The notes below the pieces were generated by a model. The model had not been told where the DNA came from. It saw only the letters and a list, made by a program, of their open reading frames with translations, and searched no databases. From the NCBI GenBank assembly GCA_003999685.1, contig CP021222.1:496001-560000 (forward strand): DNA of 64,000 bases. The letters run 5' to 3'. Every line of letters starts with the position of its first letter. Position 1 is the stretch's first letter. Source of the stretch: Taiwanofungus camphoratus. Its lineage: Eukaryota > Basidiomycota > Agaricomycetes > Polyporales > Taiwanofungaceae. The position numbers and the translations under genes were made by a program. Positions 44,288 through 54,882 of this stretch are shown piece by piece.

Positions 44288-45799
44288 ATGCAGCTCGGGT
44301 CGTCTGGGCTACGTGCCCTCAAGGGCGGCGCCCTATTTCACAATCCGCCTCAGACTCGTTCCATTCATGTGTCCCCTCTCGCCCGACCTAGCACTGCGCA
44401 GAGTGGGTCTGCCGTCCATACGCTCTTCAAGCAGACCCGAACACTCCTGTCGCGCTTTGTCTCCCATCTGACTACTCCCGGACAACTTCGGGCACCTGGA
44501 GTACCTACGGTAGCTCGCTCGCTCTACCACGGTCCTTCTCACCCCCCAACAATCCACCAGGGCCTGTCCCTGCCTGCGCGCTATGCTCTCGGACGGCCCT
44601 TGGGTGCACCACATCTTCCTCGAGCACCGGCCGTGCCACGCAGCACAACACAGGTCGGATTGGGTCTCGCGCGCAACTTCTCGACGGGGAGGCCGGTCTT
44701 CCAGAACCTGGTGGAGAACGTCCCCGTCAGTGGGCGCGCATTGTGGGAGGCAGACTGGGAGGTGAACATGAACAAGGAGCGCGAGCGGCTACGTGTACAG
44801 AGGTACGGCAAGAAGCAGGAGCTCAAGGCCAGGAAGGAAGAGATGCAGCAGCCTAGGGCTGTGCAGAAGGCCTTGTTCGAGACGACCGAGGACTCGGGGG
44901 CGGAGATGAACGTCTACTTCCCGACTGTGGTCACCCCCGAGGTGACGACGCGTCTGCTGATCCCGCTCGCGCCCACTCCCACATCGCGCGTGCCGCTGTC
45001 GGTGTGCCCACCCGTCACAAGCGCTGAGCACCCGTTGCTGCCGCTGCCGCTGCTGGGCAGCATCCACGCGGAGCACGGCACACATGCGCTGCGGGTGTCG
45101 TCGCTGTTCGCGCGGCTGGACGCGGCGCGGGTGTTCGACGAGCACGGGGTGCGGTGCTCCGCGCATGGAGACCCGCGCGGGCTGTGTACGCTCTTAGAAG
45201 TGGTGTTCGAGGGGTGGGACGAGCCGCGGGTGCGCGGGGTGCTGGGCGAGGCCGGGCGCGGATGGTGCGTGCTTGAGGAAGTGCGGCTGGGCCAGGATGC
45301 GGAGGAGCGGGCGCGGATGGACGAGATGCTCGAGACGATGAGCGATGTGAGCGGGGAGGATGTACTCGGCTTGGAGGACCACAATGGGCCATGGCACGAC
45401 CCTGCGCAGTCGGTCGTCTTTCCGACACTGGACCTCTCGGCGTCGTTTTCTGCCATACACGACAGCTGGTCCGCTCCATCGCCACCCGACGTGCTGTTGC
45501 TCGCTCAATCCGGCATGTCCACGCCGCTCGACGACCTTCAGTTCCATAATGCGTGGTCCACCATCGAGAGAGACCTCGATCGTCGTCATGACTCTGATGT
45601 CGACTCGGACATCTTCTCAGAGGTCGGCAGCGACTTCAGTGTCGTCAATTCAGTTGTCGACGCAAGTTGGATCGAAGCTGCAAACCCTAACTACAGCCCG
45701 GGGCTAATGATACCAGGACAGTCCTCTACCTCAGAGAGTTGGTCTGGATTTGGGGAAAGAATGTCGGAAACGGAGAGGCCTACAGGGTACTTGTTCTGA
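44288..45799 (+). CDS. Uncharacterised protein with a mitochondrial-type N-terminus, single exon
   Basis: An intronless 503-aa frame of high GC content. The first 130 residues are rich in Arg, Ser, Pro and Ala, with almost no acid (QTRSIHVSPLARPSTAQSGS; VGLGLARNFSTGRPVFQNLV). This is what mitochondrial targeting leaders look like, including an RNFST-type processing word. A basic coiled helix follows (NKERERLRVQRYGKKQELKA). The middle contains a conserved-looking domain with LLPLPLLGSIHAEHGTHALR, VSSLFARLDAARVFDEHGVR and LLEVVFEGWDEPRVRGVLGE. The C-terminal 150 residues are Ser/Asp-rich and disordered. I do not recognise the family. Strong codon bias and absence of stops over 1.5 kb make it a real gene. 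Confidence 0.75.
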   Translation: MQLGSSGLRALKGGALFHNPPQTRSIHVSPLARPSTAQSGSAVHTLFKQTRTLLSRFVSHLTTPGQLRAPGVPTVARSLYHGPSHPPTIHQGLSLPARYALGRPLGAPHLPRAPAVPRSTTQVGLGLARNFSTGRPVFQNLVENVPVSGRALWEADWEVNMNKERERLRVQRYGKKQELKARKEEMQQPRAVQKALFETTEDSGAEMNVYFPTVVTPEVTTRLLIPLAPTPTSRVPLSVCPPVTSAEHPLLPLPLLGSIHAEHGTHALRVSSLFARLDAARVFDEHGVRCSAHGDPRGLCTLLEVVFEGWDEPRVRGVLGEAGRGWCVLEEVRLGQDAEERARMDEMLETMSDVSGEDVLGLEDHNGPWHDPAQSVVFPTLDLSASFSAIHDSWSAPSPPDVLLLAQSGMSTPLDDLQFHNAWSTIERDLDRRHDSDVDSDIFSEVGSDFSVVNSVVDASWIEAANPNYSPGLMIPGQSSTSESWSGFGERMSETERPTGYLF

Positions 45800-46198
45800 T
45801 CGTTCTTCCTTCAATCTAAATGTCGGTGAATTCTGATGAATATCACCTTGCTCCCTCGTTCTTTGTAACATGTTTTTCTGCACCGTTTCAGTTGTTTGTC
45901 TTATGCCAACATTATATGTACGTTATCATGTAGGAAGAAAGGATGGCCAAATCCAGATTTGAGGAGGCCAAATAGAAAATACAAGTGGTAATTTCTGCCT
46001 TTCAATATGATCCTTAAGCTGCAATACCAAATACGCAAGTGCCAGCCTCGACCACGATATCCACTCGTAATGCGTCCCGCAACGTGAACGTCGGTCGTCT
46101 CTCCATCGCCCACACTTCTCTATGCCCTCGCACCGGCGTACCAATACACCTGGCCGGAATAGAAGATGGCGAAATCGCCGAAAGCTTCATGTGAGCTT
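45800..46198. other. Spacer between convergent genes
   Basis: About 400 bp; frames on the minus strand are short and without domains. Confidence 0.5.
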
Positions 46199-46384
46199 CT
46201 ACTGAATTGGCGGACCCTTGGGACGGTCCGTGACGTCGTAACTGACTCTCTGCCCCTCCTTGAGGGTCTTGAAGCCGTGCCCACTGATTCCCGAGAAGTG
46301 GGCAAAGATCTCGCTGCCGCCGCCATCGGGGAGGATATAGCCGAAGCCTTTAGAGTTGAACCACTTCACGGTGCCGGTCGGCAT
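46199..46384 (-). CDS. Bacterial-type cold-shock domain protein
   Basis: A 61-aa protein that is almost only a cold-shock domain: [20 protein letters not shown] with RNP1 KGFGYI and RNP2 EIFAHFS, then [19 protein letters not shown]. The family binds single-stranded RNA/DNA and melts RNA structure. Bacterial CspA is 65-70 aa, so the length fits a free-standing domain. The start MPTG at 46384 follows directly after an AAGCAG acceptor. An intron with GTAAGT donor lies in what would be the 5' leader, and the frame upstream of it (from 46531) does not join in frame, so translation from MPTG is preferred. Such proteins occur in some fungi; bacterial origin by transfer is possible. Confidence 0.85.
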   Translation of the reverse strand: MPTGTVKWFNSKGFGYILPDGGGSEIFAHFSGISGHGFKTLKEGQRVSYDVTDRPKGPPIQ

Positions 46385-46776
46385 GTCTGCTTTATATGTG
46401 CAATCTTGAAGACATGAAAAATAGCTCTTATAATAAATACAACTTACGAGTTTACCGGCGGGAAGGCCTAAGTCTCGAGTTCTACTTGTAGCGATGCTGA
46501 CAACTGTTGAGTGTGTGCGGAGACCATGCAAGTGAGACCGTTATATAGGCCAGGACGTTGATGCTAATGGGGTAAACGTGAAACATAACGAATAGGTCCA
46601 CTCACGGCATTGCGTACGCGCTGAACTATGCGACACGAAACCTGACGACGAAACCGAATGTGGGTACTCCGACACCTCCGCGGAACGCTTAATACGGATC
46701 GTCTATCATTGACCACTGCTATCCATTCGCCGGAGACAAAATGAAAAGCGGTTCCATCTCATCTGCTACTGTGTAC
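46385..46776. other. Leader and promoter of the cold-shock gene
   Basis: Contains the probable 5'-leader intron (about 46385-46447, GTAAGT...AAGCAG) and promoter of the cold-shock gene. No other gene. Confidence 0.5.
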
Positions 46777-47115
46777 TCAGTTGCTGAGATCACGAGAAAA
46801 GACGGAGGGTATTCTAACTTTATTCATTCCGCGATACACTCTACTGGCTCCACCACAAGTGAGTAATATCAAGCCCGTCGACAGCACTGCACCATAGACC
46901 AATACAGAGGGCGTTGATGCAGCTCTTGGTGGGCCAGCAACGAGAATGAAGTGATTACTCTCCCGCACCTTTGTCGTCTGCCAGTTGTCAGTGAACAAAT
47001 CGAACAGTAGCGTAAGCACGCAGTCGGTAGGAATGATAAGCACATCAAAAGCAATTGCACCAACCATACCAACCACGAATCCTGCACCGAATCTGTTGGC
47101 GCCCACATGACACAA
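46777..47115 (-). CDS. Possible small membrane protein
   Basis: 112-codon frame with two hydrophobic helices (GFVVGMVGAIAFDVLIIP, about residues 12-29, and VLVYGAVLSTGLILLTCGG, about 72-90) separated by a polar loop. An upstream minus-strand frame to about 47239 might be a first exon but no splice was resolved. Not recognised as a family; it may be a lineage-specific gene or chance. Confidence 0.35.
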   Translation of the reverse strand: MCHVGANRFGAGFVVGMVGAIAFDVLIIPTDCVLTLLFDLFTDNWQTTKVRESNHFILVAGPPRAASTPSVLVYGAVLSTGLILLTCGGASRVYRGMNKVRIPSVFSRDLSN

Positions 47116-48910
47116 CTAGGGGAGGTTCTTCAGCTGTAACTGCAGACTCGCCTCGGCGACTGCAATTACCATCCGCCAGACAGTATCCGAACGTCACGGT
47201 AATTGAAGAGGTACCTGTGAAGTCGACCCTGCGAAACATCTTGGTAATATCTGCCAGGTTGGCTCAAAGCCATCTGGTTATGCCATCTAAGAAATATTGA
47301 GCGCATAAGTGCGGTCAGGAACAAGAATCAAGTGTTCGCACCTATATCAAGGACAAGCTGGCCACGACACTCGGAAAAGGACCTTGGGAAGGAGTTTAAT
47401 CAAGGGTGTCTTAAACCAAAGTGACCGAAGTTGGTTCAGAAAGAATCTAACTGTCACACCTCCGTCAGCAAACCAACATAACGCGACCGTTGCCGATCCA
47501 AGGTTAATATTCTTTTTCTAATACACGGAGTGTACGTGTTCCAACTGGAAAGTGGGATGTTAACACGCCGCAATCGCAAAGGGCAAGGCCTTGCCGCACT
47601 ATATCCGCGCGTCATGAACACTTCATTGATGATTAACAAGGTGAGGTAGTCTGCAGGGTGAACTAGCACCGCACTCAATTCCGAGACCCCGCAATCGGAA
47701 CTGCAACGCTAATTGACCTAGGAGAAATGATCGATATTTGATCATGATGTCGAATACGAGTGTCGCCTAGATTCTGCGTTACGCATTCTAGGGATGAGCA
47801 ATGCAAGACGCGCCGAAGTCGGCGGGGCTGCTCCGAAAGGAACAGAGAAAATAGAGGCCATGATAGCAAGACCCGGCTTGGCTTAATGTATGCGACAGGA
47901 AACAAAATACGTGAGACTGTTTACGCACACCCAACGTAAACAATGACTTTTTTGTTTGTTTCATCTCAGTTCCACACTTTACTTGAAAGAATGAATTATT
48001 TATATAAGAGAGTGATTCAATTCTCAAAGTTCGTGCTCACCTTAGGCTTTATTAACTGCTCCCGACAGGTATGGTGCATGCCTGCAACAAGCCGTCAACT
48101 CTTGACAAAGAAGCTGAGAAAGGAGTAACAACAGTAACACAAACGGTAGCAATAAGCATGAAGTGTTACTCGACTCTCAGTACCTCGAACAGACGAGGAG
48201 AACGTATGCATTGGATGTTCATGAAGTCAGTGAGAAGGTGGCAGAGTCGAGCTAGTAATAGAAATTGCTACTATAATGCGGTTTGATATTTCAGGAAAGT
48301 TCATGAAACCTCGATCACTACGGCAGGGGATAAACACGTTTGGGAAGACATTTATCTGCGGCCCACAATTCTGAGAACCTGCTAGTTTACCAGAGCAATG
48401 TAGTGCGCCGCAGCCATAGAGCACAACCGAAGTCACGGTCACTTGAATTATCCGGATTCCTGGCCGCAGAACAAGACAAGATCTGACTAAAAAAATAGTA
48501 TGACATACTGTATGATTTGGTCCAGGATATCGTCCGAGTCGGTCTGTTCAAGTGTTGGTGAACAAACTGTCGTTTCGAAATTGTTCACTTCGGTGAGCCA
48601 CGAGTCTTCAGTGTACGAAAGCAGCCCTTGACATAATTTTGGAATCCATGATATCCATCGAAGAATTTTGAGTCAAGTGAAAACGACTGCCGTGAACTTG
48701 GCTTTAGTAGGCGACTTGGAACGTATTAAGTTTACCCGATCCGGAAGGTGGTGATCATGGAATCTTACAAATGAAAAATTTGATACAATACAGGGTGTAT
48801 GATCTCAGCAATTCGTTGTCAAAAGTGCGTGAGTTACTAGCTTGTCTCCTAATACGCTCAGTTCGGATATACTATAGTGTCCAAGTTTCAAGACAATGGG
48901 TGCAAGGTTA
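47116..48910. other. Gene-poor spacer
   Basis: About 1.8 kb. Only short overlapping frames on both strands; no motif, repeat or RNA gene recognised. Confidence 0.5.
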
Positions 48911-50429
48911 CTACCATATTTCTAGGATTAGCAACGCAGCCCCCACCGACAGTCCAACAATCCGGAATGATACAGACAGGCTTGATGCGGCGCTGTGAGA
49001 CCCCGGGACGGGTAGGAAATGTTGTGAATCTGAAGCTTGTTGCGCTGCAGATTCCTGTAGGAAACATTGGCAAGAGCTCCAAGATTTGAGGCAGACAAAA
49101 AGGCGCACCTTGAAGGCCGCAAGACCTACTAGGATCCCGGCGGCGAAGAAGCAGAAAGCTATAATTAGCCAGAGGACGCCCCACACTATTGAGAACCAGC
49201 ATTTAGGACCATTGGCAGGCGGTTGACAAAAGAACGATACAGACCTTGTGATGGGCAACAACCGCAAATCTCCGCAAATGAGTAAGCATCGGAACCGTTT
49301 ACCTTGCGTTCAATCGTATCGTCTGATGAATAGACAGGAACATGGACTATGTATGGTGATGACCGCAAAATGGCACTGCTTCGTACCTATGATGTCCCAT
49401 AGGACATACATGCAAGACATAACACCTACGAACAAGATCTGGAAACAGGAATATAGTTATGAGTGTTAAGGCGAGACTGAAACAAGCGAAGGACGCTCAC
49501 GAAGTATCGCAGCGCAACACCTCCTGCGACAAACCAAAACAGGATCACAAGACCTGACATGCCCAGAATCAAGAGCCACGTCCTATGCAAATGAGGACAT
49601 GGAGCGCGTTGCATGGCAGAGATGTCAAACTTACAGCCAATCTCTGCGCGCCCACCATAAGGTGAAAAGAAAGAAGGCAGCCATAACCAGAGATGCAACC
49701 TTGCTCGCATTTGTGTCGAAGCCACAGGCTATGAGAGCGGCGCCTATGAACCCTGAGCCAAGATAACCCGCAGGAAGAGTCAGCCATGGTATTCCTCCGG
49801 ACATGCGAGTCGCCCCGCCCTCGTCGGCTATAGGTCGTAAAGTCGTGTGAACTTTGCAAACCATAGAAATACGGAGGCAGACCTACGATCCAGTTCGATG
49901 GAGTGTATATGGGCGCATGTCAGTACTGTAAAGAGAGTGCTCGTTTTATACGTTAACTTTGGTATTAATCGAACATAACTCACCGCCCATAAGGGCGTGG
50001 CTCATCTAGATGGCCTTTGTGAGTTGCAATAACATCACTGATCAAGTAGTTGAGTATTCACCTCATGGAATCCTACTGTCAGTAACCTGCTCCGAGTTAA
50101 CATTGTCTCTGATATCGGATGTTATTCGCTCACTTACTTGAATGGGTAAACTGAGAAAGAAAGAGCGATAAGCACCGAGGTCTAGTTATATACAGGCTCG
50201 GAGCACTCACTTATCAAGGACAAGTACGGCACATGCCTACAACAACCGGATGAGCAACCGCGTCAATCAGTTACGGAGCAGATACGTGCCATAAGATGGC
50301 TATCGCAACAATATAGCATGCGGCGACAATGAGGGTCGTTCGTTGGGTATCAGTGGGTGTCAGCTCGCTCTGAACATCTCGTGCAAATACATAAAACGTA
50401 TGCTCCGCATAGTCAGGAACAATTGGCAT
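48911..50429 (-). CDS. Peptidase M50B-like integral membrane protein, many micro-exons
   Basis: Polytopic membrane protein of the M50B-like (site-2-protease-related) family. The first exon from 50429 encodes MPIVPDYAEHTFYVFARDVQ and a membrane helix TLIVAACYIVAIAILW. Four tiny exons follow: 26 nt at 50211-50236 (HVPYLSLI), 13 nt at 50138-50150 (YPF), 25 nt at 50062-50086 (LLTVGFHE) and 22 nt at 49984-50005 (MSHALMG). Spliced, they give the zinc motif HEMSH inside VGFHEMSHALMG. Next come VLTCAHIHSIELD, EGGATRMSGGIPWLTLPAGY, FIGAALIACGFDTNASKVAS, LILGMSGLVILFWFVAGGVA, WGVLWLIIAFCFFAAGILVG and a C-terminal exon ESAAQQASDSQHFLPVPGSH. The first intron appears to use a GC donor, because only that keeps frame. 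Substrate unknown. Confidence 0.88.
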
Positions 50430-50858
50430 CGTAAGCTCGTCAGGCAGAGTAAAGCACAGAAGTGAAATAGGGTAAGAGCAATTGGAAAAGCCGACTTTAT
50501 AGATTGTTGTGCGACTGCGATGTCCTGCGCAGCAACACCAGGCAGTAGTCGGACTGTAACAGCAGCGCGCGTCAGTCACGTTCACATTCAACATTGACCA
50601 TTTCGGCGACGAAACCCGGACATACCGTCAAATGTAGCACATTGTAAATGCTATAGTAAATACTAAGTTCTGATGATGTGAATTCCGACATGTTCCAAGA
50701 ATAAAAGTGTGTTTCACATAAATGACATAAACGATAGAATTAATGCTAGGGTACAGGGTACAGGACATCGGATAGAAATAACCTGAGGACGTCCGGATAG
50801 AACAACACAGCACCTTGATGACACAAGGAAAAGTACACTACTACGACAAAGAGAGCGT
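50430..50858. other. Spacer
   Basis: Promoter of the M50B-like gene and 3' flank of EF-3; no other feature. Confidence 0.5.
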
Positions 50859-53800
50859 TTACAACTCGTCGTCAGTGACATCTTCGCCTCGCTTTTTCCG
50901 TGCCATCCGCTCCTTCTTAAGCTAACGACATTAGAGTCATCAGTAAGGAACTCTAAAGAAAGCACAAGTCACGCACCTTCCGAGCCTCCGACGACGTGAT
51001 CTTCTTGGCCTTCTTATTCTCGATCTTGTTACCCATCGCATCGTACTGGACCTCATCCTCTCCGTCCTTCTTGTCGATACGAGGTCCTGAGCCCTGGCCT
51101 TCAACCCAGTTGTGACCCGATGCCTCAAGATGACCATCGCGCATGGCCCAGACTTCCTTGCAAAGCGACTCGGAAAAGTCACGGTTGTGGGTGATTACAA
51201 GCACACCACCCTCGAACTCCTTAAGTGCTTTGATGAGGGCGGCAAGGGACTCACGATCGAGATAGTCTGCAATATACATTAGAATTAGGGGAACGACGAA
51301 TGTGAGGGAGATACATACTAGTAGGCTCGTCTAAGCAGATGACGTGAGGGCGACGCCATGTAGCAGCTCCGAGCACGACCTTAACCTTCTGGCCACCAGA
51401 CAGACCTCTCATTGAGTTGTGCGAGACGAACTCAGCCTCAAGACCGAAGTCAGCGAAGTGCTTCTCGATTTCCCTACGAACAAGGGGACGAAGGAGTCCG
51501 AGACGCTGAGCCTCACGGGTGTCAACCTCGAGCACCTTCTTCTCGAAGCCACGCTTGATAAGATCGTCACGGGGAAGCCAGATGTTCTCAGATGAGCTGA
51601 GATTCTTGAACGACACCTCGTACTCGTAGGACTGCTTGAGCTTCTTGCGGCCGACAATCTCGTCGATCAGGCGCTTCTGACCCTCAACGACTACAACACC
51701 TCCGTCTTTCATTTTTTGCTCTTCCTCAGCTGTGATCTGGCGGTTCGCCTTCATCATCTCCTCCAAATCCTCACCAGTTTGATAACGCCACAACATGTAC
51801 TCGAGGGGAGTCTTGTCGAGATGATTATCAATGTGGTGGAATGCGTGCTGAGCAACGTAACCGATAACCAAGTTAGGGTGCTTCCAGATCTCGCCACCCT
51901 TGTTGGGTTCCAAGTCGCCAATGAGAAGCTTGACGAGCGTAGACTTGCCGGAACCGTTGGGACCAAGAACAGCAACACGGGATGAGAGGGAGACTTGGAG
52001 AGTGATGTCGTAAAGCTGCTGAACGGGTTGGGTGGGGTATTGGTAGCCAACCTTGCGCATCTTGAGCAAACTCTTCTCCTTGGTCTTGACACCCTCCAGG
52101 AGTGGAGGGTCAGGAAGTTTGAACTGGTAGTCTTCCGCGGCCTCAAGAGTGTAGTACGAACGAGCCTCGGGAACCTGCTTCATGAAGAACTCAAGGTTAC
52201 CCTTGTATCTTCTGAGCTTGAATCGATTGAGATGTAGGACATCGGTGATCGTGTTGTTGAGGAAGCCAGAATCGTGCGAGACAATGATGGAAGTGCAGGT
52301 AGTCAGGCCAGTGAGGTAGTTCTCCAACCAAGCAACGTTGACAACATCAAGATGGTTAGTGGGCTCATCGAGAAGGAGAATGTCGGCTTTGAACAGCATT
52401 GCACGGGCCAACGCGAGCTTCATCTTCCAACCACCGGACAAGCTACCGATTGCCTGCTTCTGCCTCTCATCGCTAAAACCGACAGATGCAAGAGTCTCAA
52501 CAATCTCTTCCTTGTTTGCAAGGATGCGCTTATCCGCCAAGATGAAATCCAGGACAGCAGTATCGGCCTCGCTACCATCAATGTCATGCTCGACATAGAA
52601 AGTCCGGACTTCGTCCGGTGACGGAAAACCTTCAACTTGGCTTGATAAAACCCCAATTAGAATCACAATCAGTCAAATTGAAGGAGCAACATACCCGTTT
52701 GTAATTGCGCGCATAAGTGTAGACTTTCCGGTACCATTCCGACCGCAAAGACCGTAGCGATGACCACGCTTGAGACGAAGTGTAGCGGTGTTCAATAGGA
52801 TCTTGGCACCGTAAGCCAAAGAGAACTGGCAGTTACACAAGTCCTCGCCCTCCTCTTCATCATCGGGAACCTCACCATCGTCATCTTCTTGCGAAGCTGA
52901 CTTGACCACCCACTCGTTGACAACGGAGATAGGTTCGGGTTTGGCGGTAAGGAAACCAAGGAAGGGCGTGAGCGACTGCCACTCGGAAATGTCAAAATTC
53001 TTGGAATTGACGAGGTTGGCAGCGAGGTTGGCGACATATATAGTGTCTACGCTGGCAACAGAGGGGACAGGGTCGGCACCAGCCTTCTTATAAAGGCCAA
53101 TAAGGGAGTGCGCGAGCTGTTTCTCGTCGGCTTTCTTGAGAGGGGGAAGTTCCGAACCATCACCGGTGGGGACGTCTCCGACTTGACGAAGAGTTGCAAT
53201 TGCACGGCCAACAACGCTGCGAGCCTCCGGGTCGCCTATGGTCGACTCAACCTTGATTAGGCCAGGTAATAATTTAGGAATGAAAGGTCGGACTGTCACG
53301 GCAGAATCGACGAGCTTGGCCATGTTGTCGATGATGCTGGATGATTCAGTGTATTAGTTAATCAATGCTAGATATGATTGACGCTCGACGCTACGTACAC
53401 AGCAACTTTCCGCTTTGTGGCAGTAAGCTTCTCGCTAAGCCCACGAGACAAGAGGGGGACCATCAGAGAGAGGGTAGGGGAGTCGACTTCTGAAACGAAT
53501 GTAGTGGCCGAGAGGAGGGTAATAGTCTTGGGGACCTCCTCAACGGGATTAATCAGAGCCTTAATTAGGGCAGGAATAAAGCGTTCTATATCCTTGTTTG
53601 ATATCAAAGCAGTGGCCTTTTCAAGAGATTCGCGCGCCGCTTTCTTCACGTCAGCCTTAGTATCCCAGATGGCCTCAGAGAGGACAGGAACGATTTCGGG
53701 GGTAAGACGAGCGGTTTGGATAGGGGCGCTGGTAACAAGCTGATTAAGGATAGTCAAGGCGCCGGTCTTGACCTGCCATTTACCGGCCGTCTTAATTTCA

Positions 53801-54291
53801 TGAAGGAGGGCAGGTAGCACAAGTGCAGTTGCCCATGGGTTCATAGCTGCGACATAAGCCCGCACAGCCTCAATAGCCGCCGTCCGCACAGCGGGCATCT
53901 TGTCGGCGAAGCATTCAAGCAGAGCAGCATAAAGACCGGAATCGATGAAAAGAGGCTCCAATGCCTTCACAGCATCAGATCTAGCGATGGTAGCAACAGC
54001 ATTCGCTGCACCTTCACGGGCCGCGGGTGACTTTTTGTCGCCAAGAGCCTTGACGGCAGCGTCCGTGAAACCAGCGGACTGGAAAGCCTTGGGGCCATCC
54101 TTTTGAGCGAGAGCAGTAAGCGTAGCTGCTGCCAACTCGCGAGTCGCCTTGTCGGCGACAAAGAGTCCAGAAACATCAAACTGACCGTCCGCCGGGAGGA
54201 CGGCGGCCTTGAGGGAAGCGGGGACAGAGGTAGCAGGGGTAGTCGCAGTAACAGCAGGCATTTCGTTAATCTGCATGGCCGATGGGACCAT
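50859..54291 (-). CDS. TEF3: Translation elongation factor 3 (ABC-F ATPase), multiple exons
   Basis: Fungus-specific ribosome-bound ATPase that promotes E-site tRNA release. N-terminal HEAT repeats run across about 320 residues ([40 protein letters not shown]). ABC1 has Walker [17 protein letters not shown], signature [15 protein letters not shown] and Walker [16 protein letters not shown]2 has [33 protein letters not shown] and VICLDEPT, with the chromodomain-type insert ([20 protein letters not shown]) between its halves. The C-terminus is basic then acidic, DVTDDEL. About 1,050 aa. The start is ambiguous: [14 protein letters not shown] (54291) lies just after a GCGCAG acceptor, MQINEMPAV (54276) is possible, and an upstream ATG at 54333 would place coding in the apparent leader intron. 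Confidence 0.96.
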
Positions 54292-54882
54292 TAGACCTGC
54301 GCGCACAAATACCTGTAAATTTTTAGCGCTCACCTTTGACGATGAGATGATCGTTGTACTTGTAAAATGCGATGTGACTTGAAAAGGCCGTCAAGGAAAG
54401 AGCACACTCTATTGTAGCCTGGCCGAAGCCTACAATTCACTGAGTCAGATTCTGGTTGCAGCCGATGCGACAGACGGCGAGAATCACCTTCTATACGACA
54501 AATGCGAAGAGGAAAGGAGGTGAAGAGTAAAGATAAAGTTCCGACTGTCGCGAGCTTATATATCACCTTGCCGCACAGGCGGACTCCGAAAAAAAGTGCG
54601 CCGACTTCACGTGCGCCACGGCTCCAGGCTGCAAGCGACGCCTCTGAGTCGCACCGCTCCTCCACACAGCCGACCTGCAAAGGTCCGAGCGCCTTCCATA
54701 ATCCAGATCTCACGCATCGCCCTAGATGCGGGGTAGCATTACCCCACACGCCCGAGTTGACATGAAGCCTCACGGTTTTCTCTCATTGGCGCCTCCGACA
54801 CCGGATCTACAAGCATGTCCTAGTAGTATAGGGAAGCTACATTGAACTTCTCTCCAACCCTTCACACAACTCTTCAGCCTTT
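54292..54882. other. EF-3 promoter and leader region
   Basis: 590 bp. A leader intron (GTGAGC...GCGCAG, about 54293-54329) precedes the start. Upstream is a T/C-rich stretch on the coding strand, as expected for a strongly expressed gene. No gene. Confidence 0.5.

Noticed and set aside
44789-45589. Three long minus-strand frames (125-180 codons) under the 503-aa protein
   Set aside because: Produced by the GC-rich codon use of the plus-strand gene; Arg/Pro/Ser/His-rich composition typical of shadows.
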